From assembly GCA_948474755.1 (NCBI GenBank), contig CAOLHI010002523.1, positions 62,001 through 126,000 of the forward strand: DNA of 64,000 nt, given 5' to 3'. This document shows positions 46,046 through 59,157 of the stretch, piece by piece. A program made the position numbers and the translations under genes. Within the stretch, counting starts at the first letter, position 1. Each line of letters begins with the position of its first letter. The notes beneath the pieces are model-generated. The model made no database searches, had not been told where the DNA came from, and saw only the letters and a list, made by a program, of their open reading frames with translations. Origin of the DNA: Ctenosaura bakeri. Taxonomy: Eukaryota; Chordata; Lepidosauria; Squamata; Iguanidae.

Positions 46046-48399
46046 GATTATCAGCAATCCGTCTTCTTAAGCTGAAGACGGTTTAAACTGCTGAACGGTT
46101 GCTTAGTCCTATGTCAGATGTAGCTGCTGGCTATTCGTGAACATGGCTCTTCATAATATCTGTCTTTTTAAAGCTGTCCCAAGCTGTGTTTTTTTTTTTT
46201 TTAAATAATGGGTACAGCCCTAAAAGAGTTTTATAAATAACTGTTATTTGCTTGTAGGCTGTGAGTTGTAGGTTTAATTCTGTACTGGATGTTCACAGAG
46301 CTTGGAAAGTGTGAGATTACACTTGTTTCATTTTTATATAATGTGATCTGTACTGAAAACAGCAGTTTTTAAGAAGTGCTTATGAAACTGACTGAAAAGG
46401 GAGCACCAGCCAGTGTGGTTGGTATTTTTCTGGTTTTGGTGTCAGAATTTTACAGTCACTAGAGATGTTGGTTGGCATAATTTTCTTGCCTCGTTTTCTC
46501 CATATGCTGCTTACCTGCTCCATAAATGCTTGCGCATGCTTCAGAAATGTAATTTATTAAGATACAGTTGTTATGCAATTTTGACAGAACAACTATAAAA
46601 CTTTCCCCCTCTTAAATGTCTTTGCTTCTGAGATACTTGCTGAGACTACAGTAATCTTAAACATACCACAGGATTTATATAGGAAGAGGCTTTCTTGGTT
46701 CCTACTGTTCTGGTTGCCCCAAATATTCTGGAAGGCTTATGCAATTACAGGCTTACTGCAGGTTAAACGTAAGCAAAAATCATGAGGTGATGTTATCTGC
46801 ATACTTGATAGGAAAAAGTGGTAACATGCATGCTAATGTCTCTGGACATATAAAGTAATGTTTGAGTTACTGCACTCAACAGGAAAAGCGCATTACGTAA
46901 AGTCACTCTTCTGGCTATGTATTTGGGGCTGGAAGTAAAGATCTGGAAATCCCAGCTGGGGATTATCTTTTTAAAACCCTCAGAATGTCTCATTGGTAAC
47001 ATTAATGACCTTGAAGGGGGCAAATTATAAGGAGTGGGAAAATTTTGATGTAGGATTCTCACAGGCCTGGATAAAAACCAAGCCCCCACAGGCTTCTGGT
47101 GATGAGCTTCTTTCTTTCCTTTAATCTTGCCAGTCATTTGTGTGTCGCATGCATTTTTCTGACTGTATCACAATAGTAAGGTATTTTGTGTACCCTGATG
47201 CTGTAGTAGGATTTTTAAAAAAAGCACGTAGTGAGCACTGCAATGGCATAAACATATTTGTTTATGTTGTAGGTACTGTTGTGTAATACTAATTTTCTAA
47301 AACCAGCTACCATCTATTTCTGGTGTACTTTTTGTAACCTCCAGAGTAGGTACAGTGAGTGATTCTTGTTTTTTAATCCAGACTGATAATGAGATTTATG
47401 TTGTTGCTTTGGATGGTTCACCATATTTATTTCATTTTATCCCTTTACTGTCCTAGGTGGCAAAGATGAACCACAATGTTAAAATACGCCGTTTATCCTA
47501 CTGTTGTTATAAGAACAGTTAACATTCATGGACACTCTCTAAGGATTAGCCATAAACACCTCATTTTCATAGTGTTCATGTTGTAAGGTGTGCAAACCTA
47601 CAAAGAGACAAGCAAGAGTTTCTTTTAAAGTGGGATGACTAGCTTTTTGTTCTTGTTTTCTGCTGTTTAACCTAAAGAGGACTGAAGGTAGAATTAATGA
47701 AGGTTTTTAGTTCCTTGTTTGTGTGATATTAGGCCATTCATGAGACCTGGCTCTGAAGTGTCAATCTGATAACAGAGATATAATGAAATTGTTATCATAC
47801 TTTAATAATTGTATTTTCTAATTCCATGAATGAACAACAACACCTCCATTTTCTTGGCACCAAAATTGACATGACTGATACACCTTTCCCCATTGTTGTT
47901 TAAGAACTGAAAACATATGGAATGAACTTTGGCATATGCAGGTTATAGTTTCACTCCATTTACAGAATGTATGCTGCAGAATACCAAAACATTCTGAATG
48001 TGCTACAAGGAATAAAAACTGCCATCAACTCAGATGCGCACAAACTTCTTTATTTCGTAATTTTATGTCATCATGGATGGAACTTCCACTTTGTCCAAAT
48101 TCTGAGTTTTTGATTCTACTTACCTACCACCTCCTGTTTTATTTTTACATCACTTCTATCTTCTCCAGTTGTGTAAAATACCTAAGAGCTACCTAGATCT
48201 GTGGTTCATTTTACATTGCCGTGGTTTCATCACTGATTTGATTTTTTATCTTTATTGGTTATTGCTCACATTTTTAGCATCTAAAACATATCCATCAGTT
48301 TTTTAAGGAAAGACTTCTTCAGTAGATACCACAAGATTAGATATTGGCTGTACCTAAACATGATGCTAAACCATGGCTTAGTGCTATGATGTAATGAGG

Positions 48400-48513
48400 T
48401 GATAATCATATCAGTGATGAGGGTTTTCTAGTAATAATTATGATAATAATAGTTAATTTTTATCCCACCTAATCTGCAGCCCTGATGATAATCATCTCAG
48501 TGATGTGGGTTTT
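48400..48513 (+). repeat. 28-bp direct repeat pair flanking an L2-like tail
   Basis: TGATAATCATATCAGTGATG (48400 on) recurs with one change at 48486 (...ATCTCAGTGATG), each followed by a GGGTTTT block, 86 bases apart. Confidence 0.8.
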
Positions 48514-48569
48514 TGAGGTATCACCATCACCACTATTTGTATGCCATCTGGGAAGTTAAAGTTAAAACA

Positions 48570-48965
48570 GATATAGATAAAAGTTCACAGAGCCAGGGAG
48601 CATCCACTGACAAGACCTCTCCCCTGTTACTACTAAATGTGCCTGTGAGCCTGGTAGATTAGAGAGAAGGGCTTTCCCTAAAGATCTCGTGGGCAGGCTC
48701 AGATGCAAGAATGACATCCTTTAGATAATATGCAGAATGTGGTCCCTCAGATAACCTGGACACTAGCTGCAGAGGGCTTTTAGGGCTATAACAAGCATTT
48801 TGAACGGTGCCCAGAAAAAGACCGATGGTTAGTAGAGTTGTTATAAGAAGGGAATTATGCTCCCCATAGCTAGCTCCAGTCAGTAATCTAGCTTTAGTTG
48901 TCTGGACCAGCTGATGTTTCCAACACTGTTCAAATGAAGCCTCACATAGAATGCATTAGTTGTGT
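48570..48965 (-). mobile_element. Old L2-like LINE fragment
   Basis: The order GAGCATCCACTGA, AGAGAGAAGGGC, GGGCTTTTAGGGC, AAGCATTTTGAA follows the inverted L2-like element partly seen at 41.1 and 42.4 kb. Strongly diverged. Confidence 0.55.
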
Positions 48966-50384
48966 GCCATCATAGCCAGATCAGATGTTTCTAAGTACAG
49001 CTGTGGCTAACACATGAGCCTTAACTGTGCAAATGGGCTGTTGGCACTGTAGAAACCTGAACTTTTTTGGTCCATGGTTGAATCCAGAATAATTTGAAAA
49101 ATCTTTGAGTCTTCTACAAAATTTCCTTTAAGACCACCTGGAAAATCTTCTACTGGCCTAAATGTTAAGGCCTAAAATGATAGAGATCTGATTTAGGATG
49201 TGTTTTTCTTGACTAATATTTAGCAAAACTTTAAAGATCTCTCTCTCTCTCTCTTTTAAATAGCCATTTGAAATCAACTGTTTGAGGGGGCAATTCAGAG
49301 GTGCATACTTACTGTGGCTTATTTCACATTAAAAAAAAGTCAGAAAGGAACTGACAGTAAAATCGACAGATTGAAGTTTTACTTGAAAATTGTATTAGTG
49401 GATTAGTTTTAAAGAATTTAAGACAAGATAGCCTACAGTTCTCTTACTTGGATAAAACTGAGTAAGAAGTGAAATCACTGAATACTGTTAATATGGTGAT
49501 TGTGTTGATTTTAGTACACTTAAAGGAGTACACATTTTTCCTTATACATGTGCTCATCCCAAGCCCCCTGGAAGTGGGGTTCTCATCTAAAAAGAATACA
49601 TTATAGTTTTGAAACTAATCAATTTAACCATTTTTAAAAAACAATTAATCATTTTTTGCTGGTAAATGTTGTGAAATAATGCATTTGTAGAAAAAGAAAA
49701 ATTCAGCAATAGAAATTTTCCTTTCCACATGAGGAGCACATGAATAGTCCAGACATTTGCTACACTGAAAACTACAGTAATGTTTTGCAAATACTGTGTT
49801 CCGTCAAAAGGATAACATAAACATATCAGTTCATGCACAGAAGATTTATATTTTTATATCACTGAACACACATTTTGATTTTTTTTCCTCATGATCTGAA
49901 ACAAATTTTGTTAATAGATTCTATTGATTTTAAAAGGCTTTCTTTTGGATTTTTAATGAAGTATTCTGATTCAGGTAATCATGGTTAAAATGTTGACTTT
50001 TTATGGGAAAATATATTTTAAAACACTTTGAAATGATTGAGGCTTCAGGGCAAAACACAACCCTTTGGAAACAAATCCTACTATAAAAAAATGAGGAAGC
50101 CTATCCATAAAGAATGTCTCAGTCCAAGAAATGTTTTTTTCCCCTTAACATTTGTACTCATGTTTATTTTATTTTATTTGCTTTGAACAAGACTGCAGGA
50201 AGCCTTGTTTTCTTCAAACTGGCTTTTGGGATTTTTTCCCTTAAATTTAAAAAATATGCTTGAACTACAATATTACGTATATTTCTTCATTCTTAACTTG
50301 CATTATGCTTGGATTGCTGTGTCTGTACCACTATAACATTTCTGGTTTTTGGTAGGAATATTGTTGCAGCTCTAAGCTAGCAGT

Positions 50385-50605
50385 AGGGAATGTATTGCAG
50401 GACTATACCTGCCACCTGGCCTAGCTACTATAGTCAAATGTGTAGCATCATGGGAGCTGCAGACCAATAACTTCCAAAGGGCTACATATTCCCCATCCTT
50501 GCAATAATGCAATGGTAGGAAATCTGTAACCCTCATATTATTGGACTACCACTCCCATCAGCTATAGCCAACATAGGCAATGGTGAGAGGTCAACAGAGC
50601 TGAAG
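50385..50605. mobile_element. Two short non-autonomous DNA repeat pieces
   Basis: Segments with TGGGAGCTGCAGACC...CCCCATCC and GGACTACCACTCCCATCAGC...GGCAATGG resemble a MITE family also traceable at 57.0 and 28.8 kb. Boundaries are uncertain. Confidence 0.45.
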
Positions 50606-50849
50606 TCCCGTGTTTTTCATATCTGCTCTAATGGTGGTGTCCTATTGAATCTATTTGCTGGTGGCATGGATACGGTTGGTGTAATAGCTTCTCCTCTCCC
50701 AAGTAGCTACCCATATGCCCCAGAATCTACTCTGAATGGTAGATGGTGTCAGGTGGATTCAAGGAGGAGAATTCTCACAGTAGGAACATGTTTTCACCTG
50801 TGTGGTGTTGGATGCAACCCTGTGATTGTAATTTTGTACACATGTGAGA

Positions 50850-50960
50850 TTAAGCCCCTTTGAGCGCAATGGGACTATAAATTGTCTACCTCTAAGTAGA
50901 AATATTGCACTGTTTGGGCTACAGTCCTGTGAGTACAATTAAGCACAGCTATATAGGACT
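50850..50960. repeat. Small ancient palindromic repeat trace
   Basis: AAGCCCCTTTGAGCGCAATGGGACT then CTCTAAGTAG and ATATTGCACTGTTTGGGC follow the layout of a short repeat widespread in reptile genomes. Confidence 0.5.
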
Positions 50961-52199
50961 ACATTGTGAACTTGTCCTTTGGGACAAAGTTCTCTGCATT
51001 TTAAATTTTTTTGAGTGTCCACATTTATTCTGAAATTGTACTTTCTAGTAGTGCTTTTGTAACATCCATAGTTTTGTTTTTATATAATAGAGTGCCTGGT
51101 TAGTTATTGGCATACTTGAAATAATTAAATAAATAATTCAACCTAATTGAAATGAATAAAATGAACTGCCATTAGTTTCATTCAATGTATGTTTTGCTTA
51201 ATTTTTTTTGTAAAATATGATCAACGATATGTCTTAACTATTGATATGAGCTATTGGTATTGTTCCTGTATATTACAAAGAAGCTACCTGCAGGGCACAT
51301 TGCAAGCAAATGGTACTTACTATTCTGTAAAAGTAACCTTCTGCAAAATACTACACAAATCTTTGGAAAGGCCCTCAAGCTGCCAATCTAGTGTGCCCTT
51401 TATTGTAGCACTGCTGAAGGGATTATCTATATGGTTTATCTAATGATCCCCTAGCGAGGCAGTCCTTGAGAAAGTGAACTGTACATGCTTTCTGAGATGC
51501 ATTTTATTACTTTCATTCCAGCTAGGTGAAAGGCAAATCAAATTATTTCTTTGTATTTTGATCAAGTTTAAATATCGGAACGTAACCCAAAGGTTTGAGT
51601 TATGTACATCAGTTAATTGATTTTAAAGTAGATTAAAAAGCTTAAAGAAGACTGTTCTCATTTTTTGCCACCTAGTATATACTATATAGGATGTCCTGTA
51701 GAGTCAGGAAAATAAATATACATGTTACAACATCAGAGATGTGGATCGCCTTATTCAGTCATAAAACTTTAAGATGGTGATTTGAGGGTTTGTGTAAAAA
51801 AAATAATAATCAAAGAACATGCATATTGCATGTGTCCTTAGAAAGAGAATAGGCTCTAAACCTTTGCTGAGAAGTGGATACTGATATTTGGTAAACTTGC
51901 TTATATTTGGTGTAATATGGAAAACAGATACCTGTTATCAAAATGGCAAAAACAAAACAGTTAGAAGCTGGAGGTAGCATTATGTCTTAATGGGTAAGTG
52001 TGTGTGTGTGTGTGTGAAAGAGAGAGAGCGAGAGAGCAAGAGAGCGCATGTGTAGGGTAAATTTTAGCCCAGGGGAATGGTGGTGTTAGTGTTTAGACTT
52101 TAGCTGATCATCTGATTGCTGCACATACTATCTCTCAGCATGTTTAACAACTATTTTGTAGGCAACCATCCTGATATTGCTGTGTGAGCCTTTTTTTAT

Positions 52200-52690
52200 T
52201 CTCAGAGATCTTCAGGAAAGTCCCTTTTCTCTGTCCTCCTATCTTTCTGGGCTCGTTTAGTGGGAACAAAGGAGAGCGCCTTCTTGGTGGTCACTCTCAG
52301 ACTTTGGAACACCCTCTGTTAGGAGAGCTAGGAGGGCTTTCTCTTTGCTGTCTTTCCACTGGCGGGAAAAAACCTTCCTACGCCTACAGGGTTGTAGGAA
52401 CTAACTGTGTTGGACTTTTAATGGTGCGCTGTGGTGTTTGTTGATTTGTAACAATTGCTTCTTAATGAAATTTAGACGGTGTTAATTTATATTTATATTT
52501 AATTTACATATGTATGGCTTAATAGTTTTATGAATCACACACACATACACACACGCTCACATATTACTGATGTTTTATGTGATTTTAATCTGTATTGCTT
52601 TTAATCATTTGTCAGGCGTCCTGAGTCCCATTATGAGGAAAAAGTGAGATATAGATAGATAGATAGATAGATCGATCAATCAATCAAGAT
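52200..52690 (+). mobile_element. L2-like LINE, 3' part, with (GATA)n tail
   Basis: 52280-52320 encodes a degenerate ORF2 C-terminus (FLVVTLRLWNTLC); a 3'UTR follows, then AGTCCCATTATGAGGAAAAA and a (GATA)n/(GATC)n tract at 52650-52690. Frames are short, so it is old. Confidence 0.7.
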
Positions 52691-52822
52691 AATTATGTTG
52701 CCATTGCCAAGGTGGAGGAACTAACTTTGTGGAGGAAGGGTGGAAGATAAATCTACTATAAAGACAATTGCCTGCGATTGGCTGAGTGAGGTGAGAAGAC
52801 CTGATATGATTGGCTGGCTGTG

Positions 52823-52890
52823 AAGATTCTATGGAATCTTGGGGTTGGCAGTGTAGGGAGGGGCCTTTAGAATTCTCAGCAGAGAGCTCT
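52823..52890 (+). mobile_element. Hairpin MITE arm fragment
   Basis: GATTCTATGGAATCTTGGGG and GTAGGGAGGGGCC match one arm of the hairpin family; the rest is absent. Confidence 0.5.
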
Positions 52891-52997
52891 TGGTCCTCAG
52901 ACTGGTTGCTGTGGAGATGAGGCCTACCATCAATAAAGATGCCAGAAAACATTTGGGAGGCATAAGTGAGAAAAATTAAAGTGACATACCCAACATA

Positions 52998-53193
52998 GCT
53001 CATTTCCACACTACACTGTCATAGTGCTATCACTCCACTTTCAACATCCTATGGAGATTTGTAGTTTAAGGAGGGGAATTTAAGAATTCTCAGCCAGAGA
53101 GGTCTTTGGCCTCAGTAAACTACAAACCCCAGAATTCCACAGGATGTTGAAAATGGAATAATAGCACTATAACAGCGTCGTGTAGAAATGGCC
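52998..53193 (+). mobile_element. Hairpin MITE with ATA target duplication
   Basis: Left end GCTCATTTCCACACTACACT, right end CGTGTAGAAATGGCC; arms ACTTTCAACATCCTATGGA and CACAGGATGTTGAAAATGG mirror each other. ATA flanks both sides (52995-52997, 53194-53196). The longer core resembles the copy at 29.5 kb. Confidence 0.88.
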
Positions 53194-53400
53194 ATAGTTA
53201 GATGCTCTTCTCGCCTCGCACAGTAGATTGTCTGGGTTCCATATGTGAGGAATCTTAAAGTTGAAATTCAAAACAAAAAATTCTTCTAGAAAAACGTAAA
53301 GCCATTGCACAAATTCAACAGAAAGCAAAACAAAAACCAAAAAAACCAAAGCAAACAAACAAACAAAACACAACAGAAGCAAAAAACCAGATAACACAGG

Positions 53401-53725
53401 TTGGATTGGGAACTATGAGGAAAAGTTACAAGTACTGGAATAGACCAGTTGCTATGGAGTTGATGCCTAGCAGCAAGGAGGAGGACAGTGTATTCCCTCA
53501 GGAACCCAACCTCTAAATGTCAACAACTCTGAATAAAGATTGGATTGGGGAATATGGGAAAATTTACAGGTACAGAAATAGGCTGATTGCTATGAACATG
53601 AGGCTTAGCAGCAAGGAGTACAGTGTACTCCCCCAGGAACCCGAACTGTGTATGTAAATAACTCTGAATACAGATTGCATTGGGAAATATGGAGCAAAGT
53701 TACAGGAAATGGAGAAGACAGTTTG
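53401..53725 (+). repeat. 135-139 bp tandem repeat, about 2.4 copies
   Basis: TTGGATTGGG recurs at 53401 and 53540 and as TTGCATTGGG at 53675. Each unit carries, in order, an AAAATTTACAGGTAC-type block, TTGCTATG, CTTAGCAGCAAGGAG, CAGGAACCC and AACTCTGAATA. A related partial unit (TTGCTGTGGAGATGAGGCCT) lies at 52907, before the MITE at 52998. Confidence 0.88.
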
Positions 53726-54951
53726 GTGAGTTCTTAAGAGGAAAACAAAAACCCCAGGCAATGCTGGGTAAATATGCTAGCATAACATAAATAAAACATA
53801 GTGCTTAAGTCTCCCTAATGAGTTATGACTAAGATGGCATTGGACCTGGGAGTTAGGGTTTATTTCTTTTGTACTGGCATGGGAGTGAACAGAAGAGGCT
53901 TTTAAATAAATAAATTAGTCCTGCTATAGGAGAGGAAGTTTGCACACCTGATTTAGTCTGCTGTGTGTTAGGATTCGGTAGTTTGCAGGCACCATGCTTC
54001 CTTATGGAAGAAGAGGGTTCCCCACTATCTCTAGTCAGAGATAATGGTGGACATCACAGCTGGGCCCTGCACCTGTAAGTAAAAAGTAATATTCTTCACC
54101 TGTAAGTACAAAGTATTCTTATATGCTGTCCAGTATAGGTTATTTTGATTTAAATTGTTTTTGTGCTCTTCTCCTTGCTTATAGTTTCTTTCCATCTTTG
54201 ACCATAATGAAGCTCTCCTAATATAGATGAAATGGCGTTCACTGGGTACTTCGGCAGTTTTCTCCCACATGACAAAATGCTTTTTCATGCTACATCTTTA
54301 GTTCAAGGGTGAAGTGGAGATGGAATTTAAACTGGCAGTCATTCCCAGACTACTTGGAAAATAATTTGGATCCAGTGGGATGCCTTCTGCCTCAGGAGCA
54401 GCTAGAGTCTATTTTAGGACGTGGGGAGAGTGCTAGCTATCGCTCAACAATGCCTTGGTCTTGTGACAAAGCTGATTGTTTTGAGCAGAAGAAATTTATA
54501 GGCAGGTCTATATGATGGTGATGATGATGATGTTTGAACTAACAGCATTTCTGTGTGACAGACTGATATTTTCTGTACTAATATATGAACTGAAACCCAC
54601 TATTTTTTTTTTAAAAAAAGTCAAATTCTAGTTTTGAAAGTATTGTCTTAAAATGTCTGATGTGTTTTGATGAGAAATGGAGGGAAACACTAAAAGGTAT
54701 TTTAGCCAGCCGCAGGTTGGATAATTGTGTGATATCTTGTGTACAATGTCATTGTGTTTTGTGGTTTGGTAGATCTTTAGTAGAGAAGGAGGTTGACTCT
54801 TTTGAAACTGAGCAGTCACTAGCCTTGCATGACAAAATATGCTTTCACTGGGTCTTGCAACAACTTACAAATGTGCATAGAAGTGCAAATCTGGTCCTTC
54901 AGATATATTTACAGGAAGAAAGTGAGAGGAAGGGGAAGTTTGTTACACTGA

Positions 54952-55132
54952 AGCCATTTCCGCACTAGACTGTTACTCTGTTATTATTCCACTTTCAACA
55001 TCCTATGGAATCCTGGGGTCTGCAGTTTAGGGAGGGGCCTCAAAGGCCCCTCCCTAAACTGCAAACCCCAAGATTCCATAGGATGTTGAAAGTGGAATAA
55101 TAGCAGAATAACAGTCTAGTGTGGAAATGGCC
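54952..55132 (+). mobile_element. Hairpin MITE with TGA target duplication
   Basis: AGCCATTTCCGCACTAGACT to AGTCTAGTGTGGAAATGGCC; the arms are nearly perfect mirrors around GGGGCCTCAAAGGCCCC. TGA flanks both ends (54949-54951, 55133-55135). Confidence 0.95.
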
Positions 55133-57007
55133 TGAGTTTCTTGCCATCATCTGTTATATGGGATTTAAAGTACATTGTACTGTATATCGTGTATTCTAAT
55201 GGTCTCAAAAAGCATACTTCTAGATAATCAGAATTTACTTGAGGTAATTGACACCACATTTTAGTGTGGATGTGTTGGAGACTTGCAAAAGTTATGTCAT
55301 TATGGCCATTTCTCTTTTGCATTATATCCTTCCTTAGCAGGATCCACATCTGGTTGAAATTTTGTACACAATTGACTAGAAAAAAGTTCAAGATTAGGAA
55401 ACAGAAAAGAGCACCTTAGGCTTTGTAATCAGGATTTAATAGAAAGAAGCAGTGCATGACCAAATAATTATAAAAAGCAAAGATCCTAGACAGAAAATTA
55501 ATTTACATGAATACATTTGTAAACAAACCAAAAGCAGATTCATTAGCAAATGGGGAAACAAATTTCACAACAGACGTCATGGAATAGATTTGTAGCAACA
55601 AAAATCAAACAGTTCTTAGGTGCCTACTTTTTTCAGGTTAATTTACCATATAATCTGACACATATTTACTCAGGAGTAAATTCAGTTCTGTAGGATTTTT
55701 AAGTAAGAGATTTTCAAAGTTTATAAATATTTCTAGCTAGGAAGACAGTTGCTGAAGTTTTCTCCTACTATAGTAAGTAATATTTTTAATTTTTTCAAAA
55801 GGAGAGCTTCAAACTGTTCCCCCCGCCTTCCATTAAAAGCCCACTTCATATGTTTCAGTTTGGCTACTGAGCACCCAATGATAAACAAAGAAAAAATGGA
55901 ATTAGCTTTCCAGGAGAGAGACATTTGGGTAAAGTGGTTCTCCATGTGAATTTGGCAGTGTCAATTAAATCCAGTATGATAGTACCCTGGCATGGTTTCA
56001 TCTGCTGCACCCATTAAAGAATCCACTTGACATAATGGCTTTCCACATTGAAAGATATCCATTTGTTCCATTTTTTTGGAATGGCTAGCAACTCCATCTT
56101 TGAACTGTAATTTTGATGCTGTGTGCATTGATCCGGCTGCAGATTTTTCTGCTGCAGGGTAAGCTTTAGTTCTTGTGTTTTCACCTCTTTGCTGCTACAT
56201 GTCTGGTCCTGCCCAGTGTGGATTGTCACCTCTTCCTCATAATTAGGGTAGTTTTTGGCTGTAGATAATTTCTTTTTCTATGTTTATCCTTCTTAAAGGT
56301 TGTTTAGTGCCTTATAATAGTCACTTTACTTTAGCTGCAAAGCATTGCTATGAATAAAGAAAGTGACTTCATGACTACTACGATATCAGTAAGTCAGCAT
56401 TATGAAAAACCATCAATGGGACTTGAAACCTAGCATGATTAAACCATGACAGCAAGGTATTCTGTCATGGTTTAACCAAGCTAGATTTCAAGTCACATTT
56501 AAAGTCAAATTACATTTCAAGTCAGCTTGTTGTACAGGTGCCATACAGTCAATTGTGTGTTTTAGGCTCTTCCAAGACTGTCTAGTTTCACTGCATTTCC
56601 TCCACATGGTAACTGAAGAGTTTTCTATCGATGGGACTGGGTAAGCTGTTGAGTAGATGTCATCTAATGTGTGTTGATCGTGTATCAAGTGTGAAGTGTT
56701 CACATTTATTCCCCATATACAGTAAATATTGCCAAAATGGGTCTAATGACTGAGAATATAAAAGAGAAAAAATTATTAACGGTTGTCTGTCCTGCACATC
56801 CACATCAACAGTGATGGATGTTTCAACAAAACTGTTGGAAAAGCAAAAGCAATGTACCCAATATTACTATAGAGAAAGAACGTGATCCAGTTTTACCATG
56901 AGTGTCATGTTATGCAGGAATCCATATAGATGTAGCATAACTACCTGATTTTCTTCCCTCATTCCTTCATACATCAAAGGAAACAGGAGGCTCTTGTCTG
57001 TATATTT

Positions 57008-57150
57008 CAGGGTTGGGCAACTGTGGTTATTACGGGACAACAAATTCCATAATCTCCCACCACTGGCACTGCAAGCTAGGGCTAATGGGTCTTGATGCCA
57101 AAGGCATCTGGAGGGCCACAGTATACCCATGCCATATGTGTATGACCCTG
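57008..57150 (+). mobile_element. Non-autonomous DNA transposon (hAT-like) fragment
   Basis: AGGGTTGGGCAACTGTGG at the left and CATCTGGAGGGCCACAGTAT at the right enclose ACAACAAATTCCATAATC. This layout is common in reptile genomes. Target duplication not clear. Confidence 0.5.
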
Positions 57151-57300
57151 TTCTCAGCCAAGGAACAAGCACTATGAGATCCTGTTACCTAAGGGACAGT
57201 ACACTGTGTGCCCTCTTATTGGGGTGAGGAGGGTGAGAAATAGTTAGAAAAGCTGTTATGGTAAGTAAAGTTCTTCCACACATAGGATAGAACTACTTCA

Positions 57301-57370
57301 TATTTTATTCATTCATTTTATTTACTTCATTCAGTTTATATCCCACCTTCTTCCCAAGAATGGGACAGAA
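57301..57370 (-). mobile_element. Inverted L2-like 3' tail
   Basis: (ATTC/ATTT)n followed by AGTTTATATCCCACCTTCTT reads as an L2-like tail on the minus strand. Confidence 0.5.
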
Positions 57371-57458
57371 GGCAACTTTACTACTCATTATATTTTTCTA
57401 AGTCATCCCACTGAAACCTCAACATCATGAAAAAGCTTGTGGCACTTTCTAGGATAAT

Positions 57459-57595
57459 ACATTTTATAGTATAAACTATCCTGAATTAGAGGACATCTCA
57501 TCAGATACATTATTTGGCAGAGTAACACATTTATTATAGTATAAACCTTCATGAATTAGTGGGCACTTCAGCAGATGCATCATTTGGCAGGCATA
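57459..57595 (-). repeat. Diverged about 68-bp tandem duplication in a SINE-like repeat
   Basis: TATAGTATAAAC...GAATTAG...CAGATACATTATTTGGCAG is followed by a second version with GAATTAGTGGGCAC and CAGATGCATCATTTGGCAG. The motif resembles a reptile retroposon body on the minus strand. Confidence 0.65.
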
Positions 57596-59010
57596 CTTGT
57601 TTATGAGTATAAATGGGTTTTAAAAAAATCCTGAAAACAGTACAATTTAATGAGAACAAAATATTAAAAAGTCCAACAATTTGAATTGGCCAGTCACAGT
57701 AGCACCTCTGTGTGGACAGTACAATTATAAGGTTCAGTTATGTTAGTGACTATTCTCTTCAGATATGAGTACTGGCTTTAGTAACTCTTGAACATACCAG
57801 TTCTGTATTTCAGAAATTTTTAACACACAAGGATGTACACAGTGGTCTGAAAACTGCTGGTGTACTATTGCCAGTATAACTAAGCTTTGGAGATAGTAAC
57901 AGGAGGAGGAAGGACAGCAGAAGTGAAGGAAGCAAGACATTGGGAAAAATAGGCTACTAAGAGCTAGAAATTTTGTGTGCCTTCCCTTGTCACAACTGCA
58001 AGAACCTGGAAAAAGTGCAGCTGCTAGCTCAGTGCACCCATAGGATTATTGCCAACAATCACTTCTGTGGGAAGAGTGCGCATGTGATACTAGTCATGCT
58101 GCTGAGTCAGTGTGGCAGAAGGAGAGGATTGATGACTTGGACAGCTAAATTCAAAGTTCAGCACTCACTCAGTTCTTAGTATTGCATATACTACCGTTTG
58201 CTTCTTGTTCACTCTTCTATTTGTTTATTGTGAAGTGACTCAAAAGTATATAGGGCCTGAAGAAGAAACAATGGGATTACAAAGGGAACCCGGATGGGAC
58301 CCCTTGCACTGGTTCACCAAAGAAAAGTCTATACTAAGTGGTTAGGCTTTGTTACCTAGATTGTAATTCAAAGGTCAAATTACATTTTTTTTCTCAGCTA
58401 TAGCATACATGCATGACAGAAAAGCAGATGAAAAGAATGAAGTTTGACATGTATAGGGATATAAATTCCAGAAGATCTGATAGAGCTTGAAACAACTGTT
58501 GGATCCTTCCTGAAGATAAAACGAGGGTGCAAGGAAACTCAAGTCTCACTGCAAACAGAAGACCTTTGAGAAAAGCTTTTTGGTCGCAAAGTTTGGAACT
58601 TTGCTTTAGTAGAAGTAGACTAGAGTAGCCAGAATCAACATTTTGGGAATAGAGGGAGAGCTGTGAGGCTCCCTGGCAATGTGCGCATAGTGTACAGATG
58701 AGGCACTTAGTTCTCTGAGAACATTAGTAGTTAAAACGCCTTTGTTGCTAAACCTATAATCCTTTATGGTAATCCAGTTAATACTGCGTGTTAGATTTTG
58801 GAAATCGTCAGGGTTTGATAGGGAAGATTTTTTTTTTTTTGGTATGCAAGTATGCATGTTATGTGTTTGCACAATAAATTTTTTGGGCTTTGTTTAGAAG
58901 ATTTCATGTTGGTAGTGTAGAGCAGATATTTTGTTAGGTGGAAAGATGAGAGGAGTTAGAATGACATAATATATTCATGATTTTACTATCACTCCCTCCA
59001 TTTTATCTGA

Positions 59011-59157
59011 GGCCATTTCTGCACTAGACTGTTAAAGTGCCATTATTCCACTTTCAACATCCTATGGAATCCTCAAAGGCCCCTCCCTAAACTGCAAACC
59101 CCAGGATTCCGTAGGGTGTTGAAAGTGGAATAATAGCACTATAGTGCAGAAATGGCC
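59011..59157 (+). mobile_element. Hairpin MITE with TGA target duplication, internally deleted
   Basis: GGCCATTTCTGCACTAGACT on the left and CTATAGTGCAGAAATGGCC on the right; the left centre arm is deleted and the right arm has lost a few bases near the end. TGA flanks both sides (59008-59010, 59158-59160). Confidence 0.92.
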
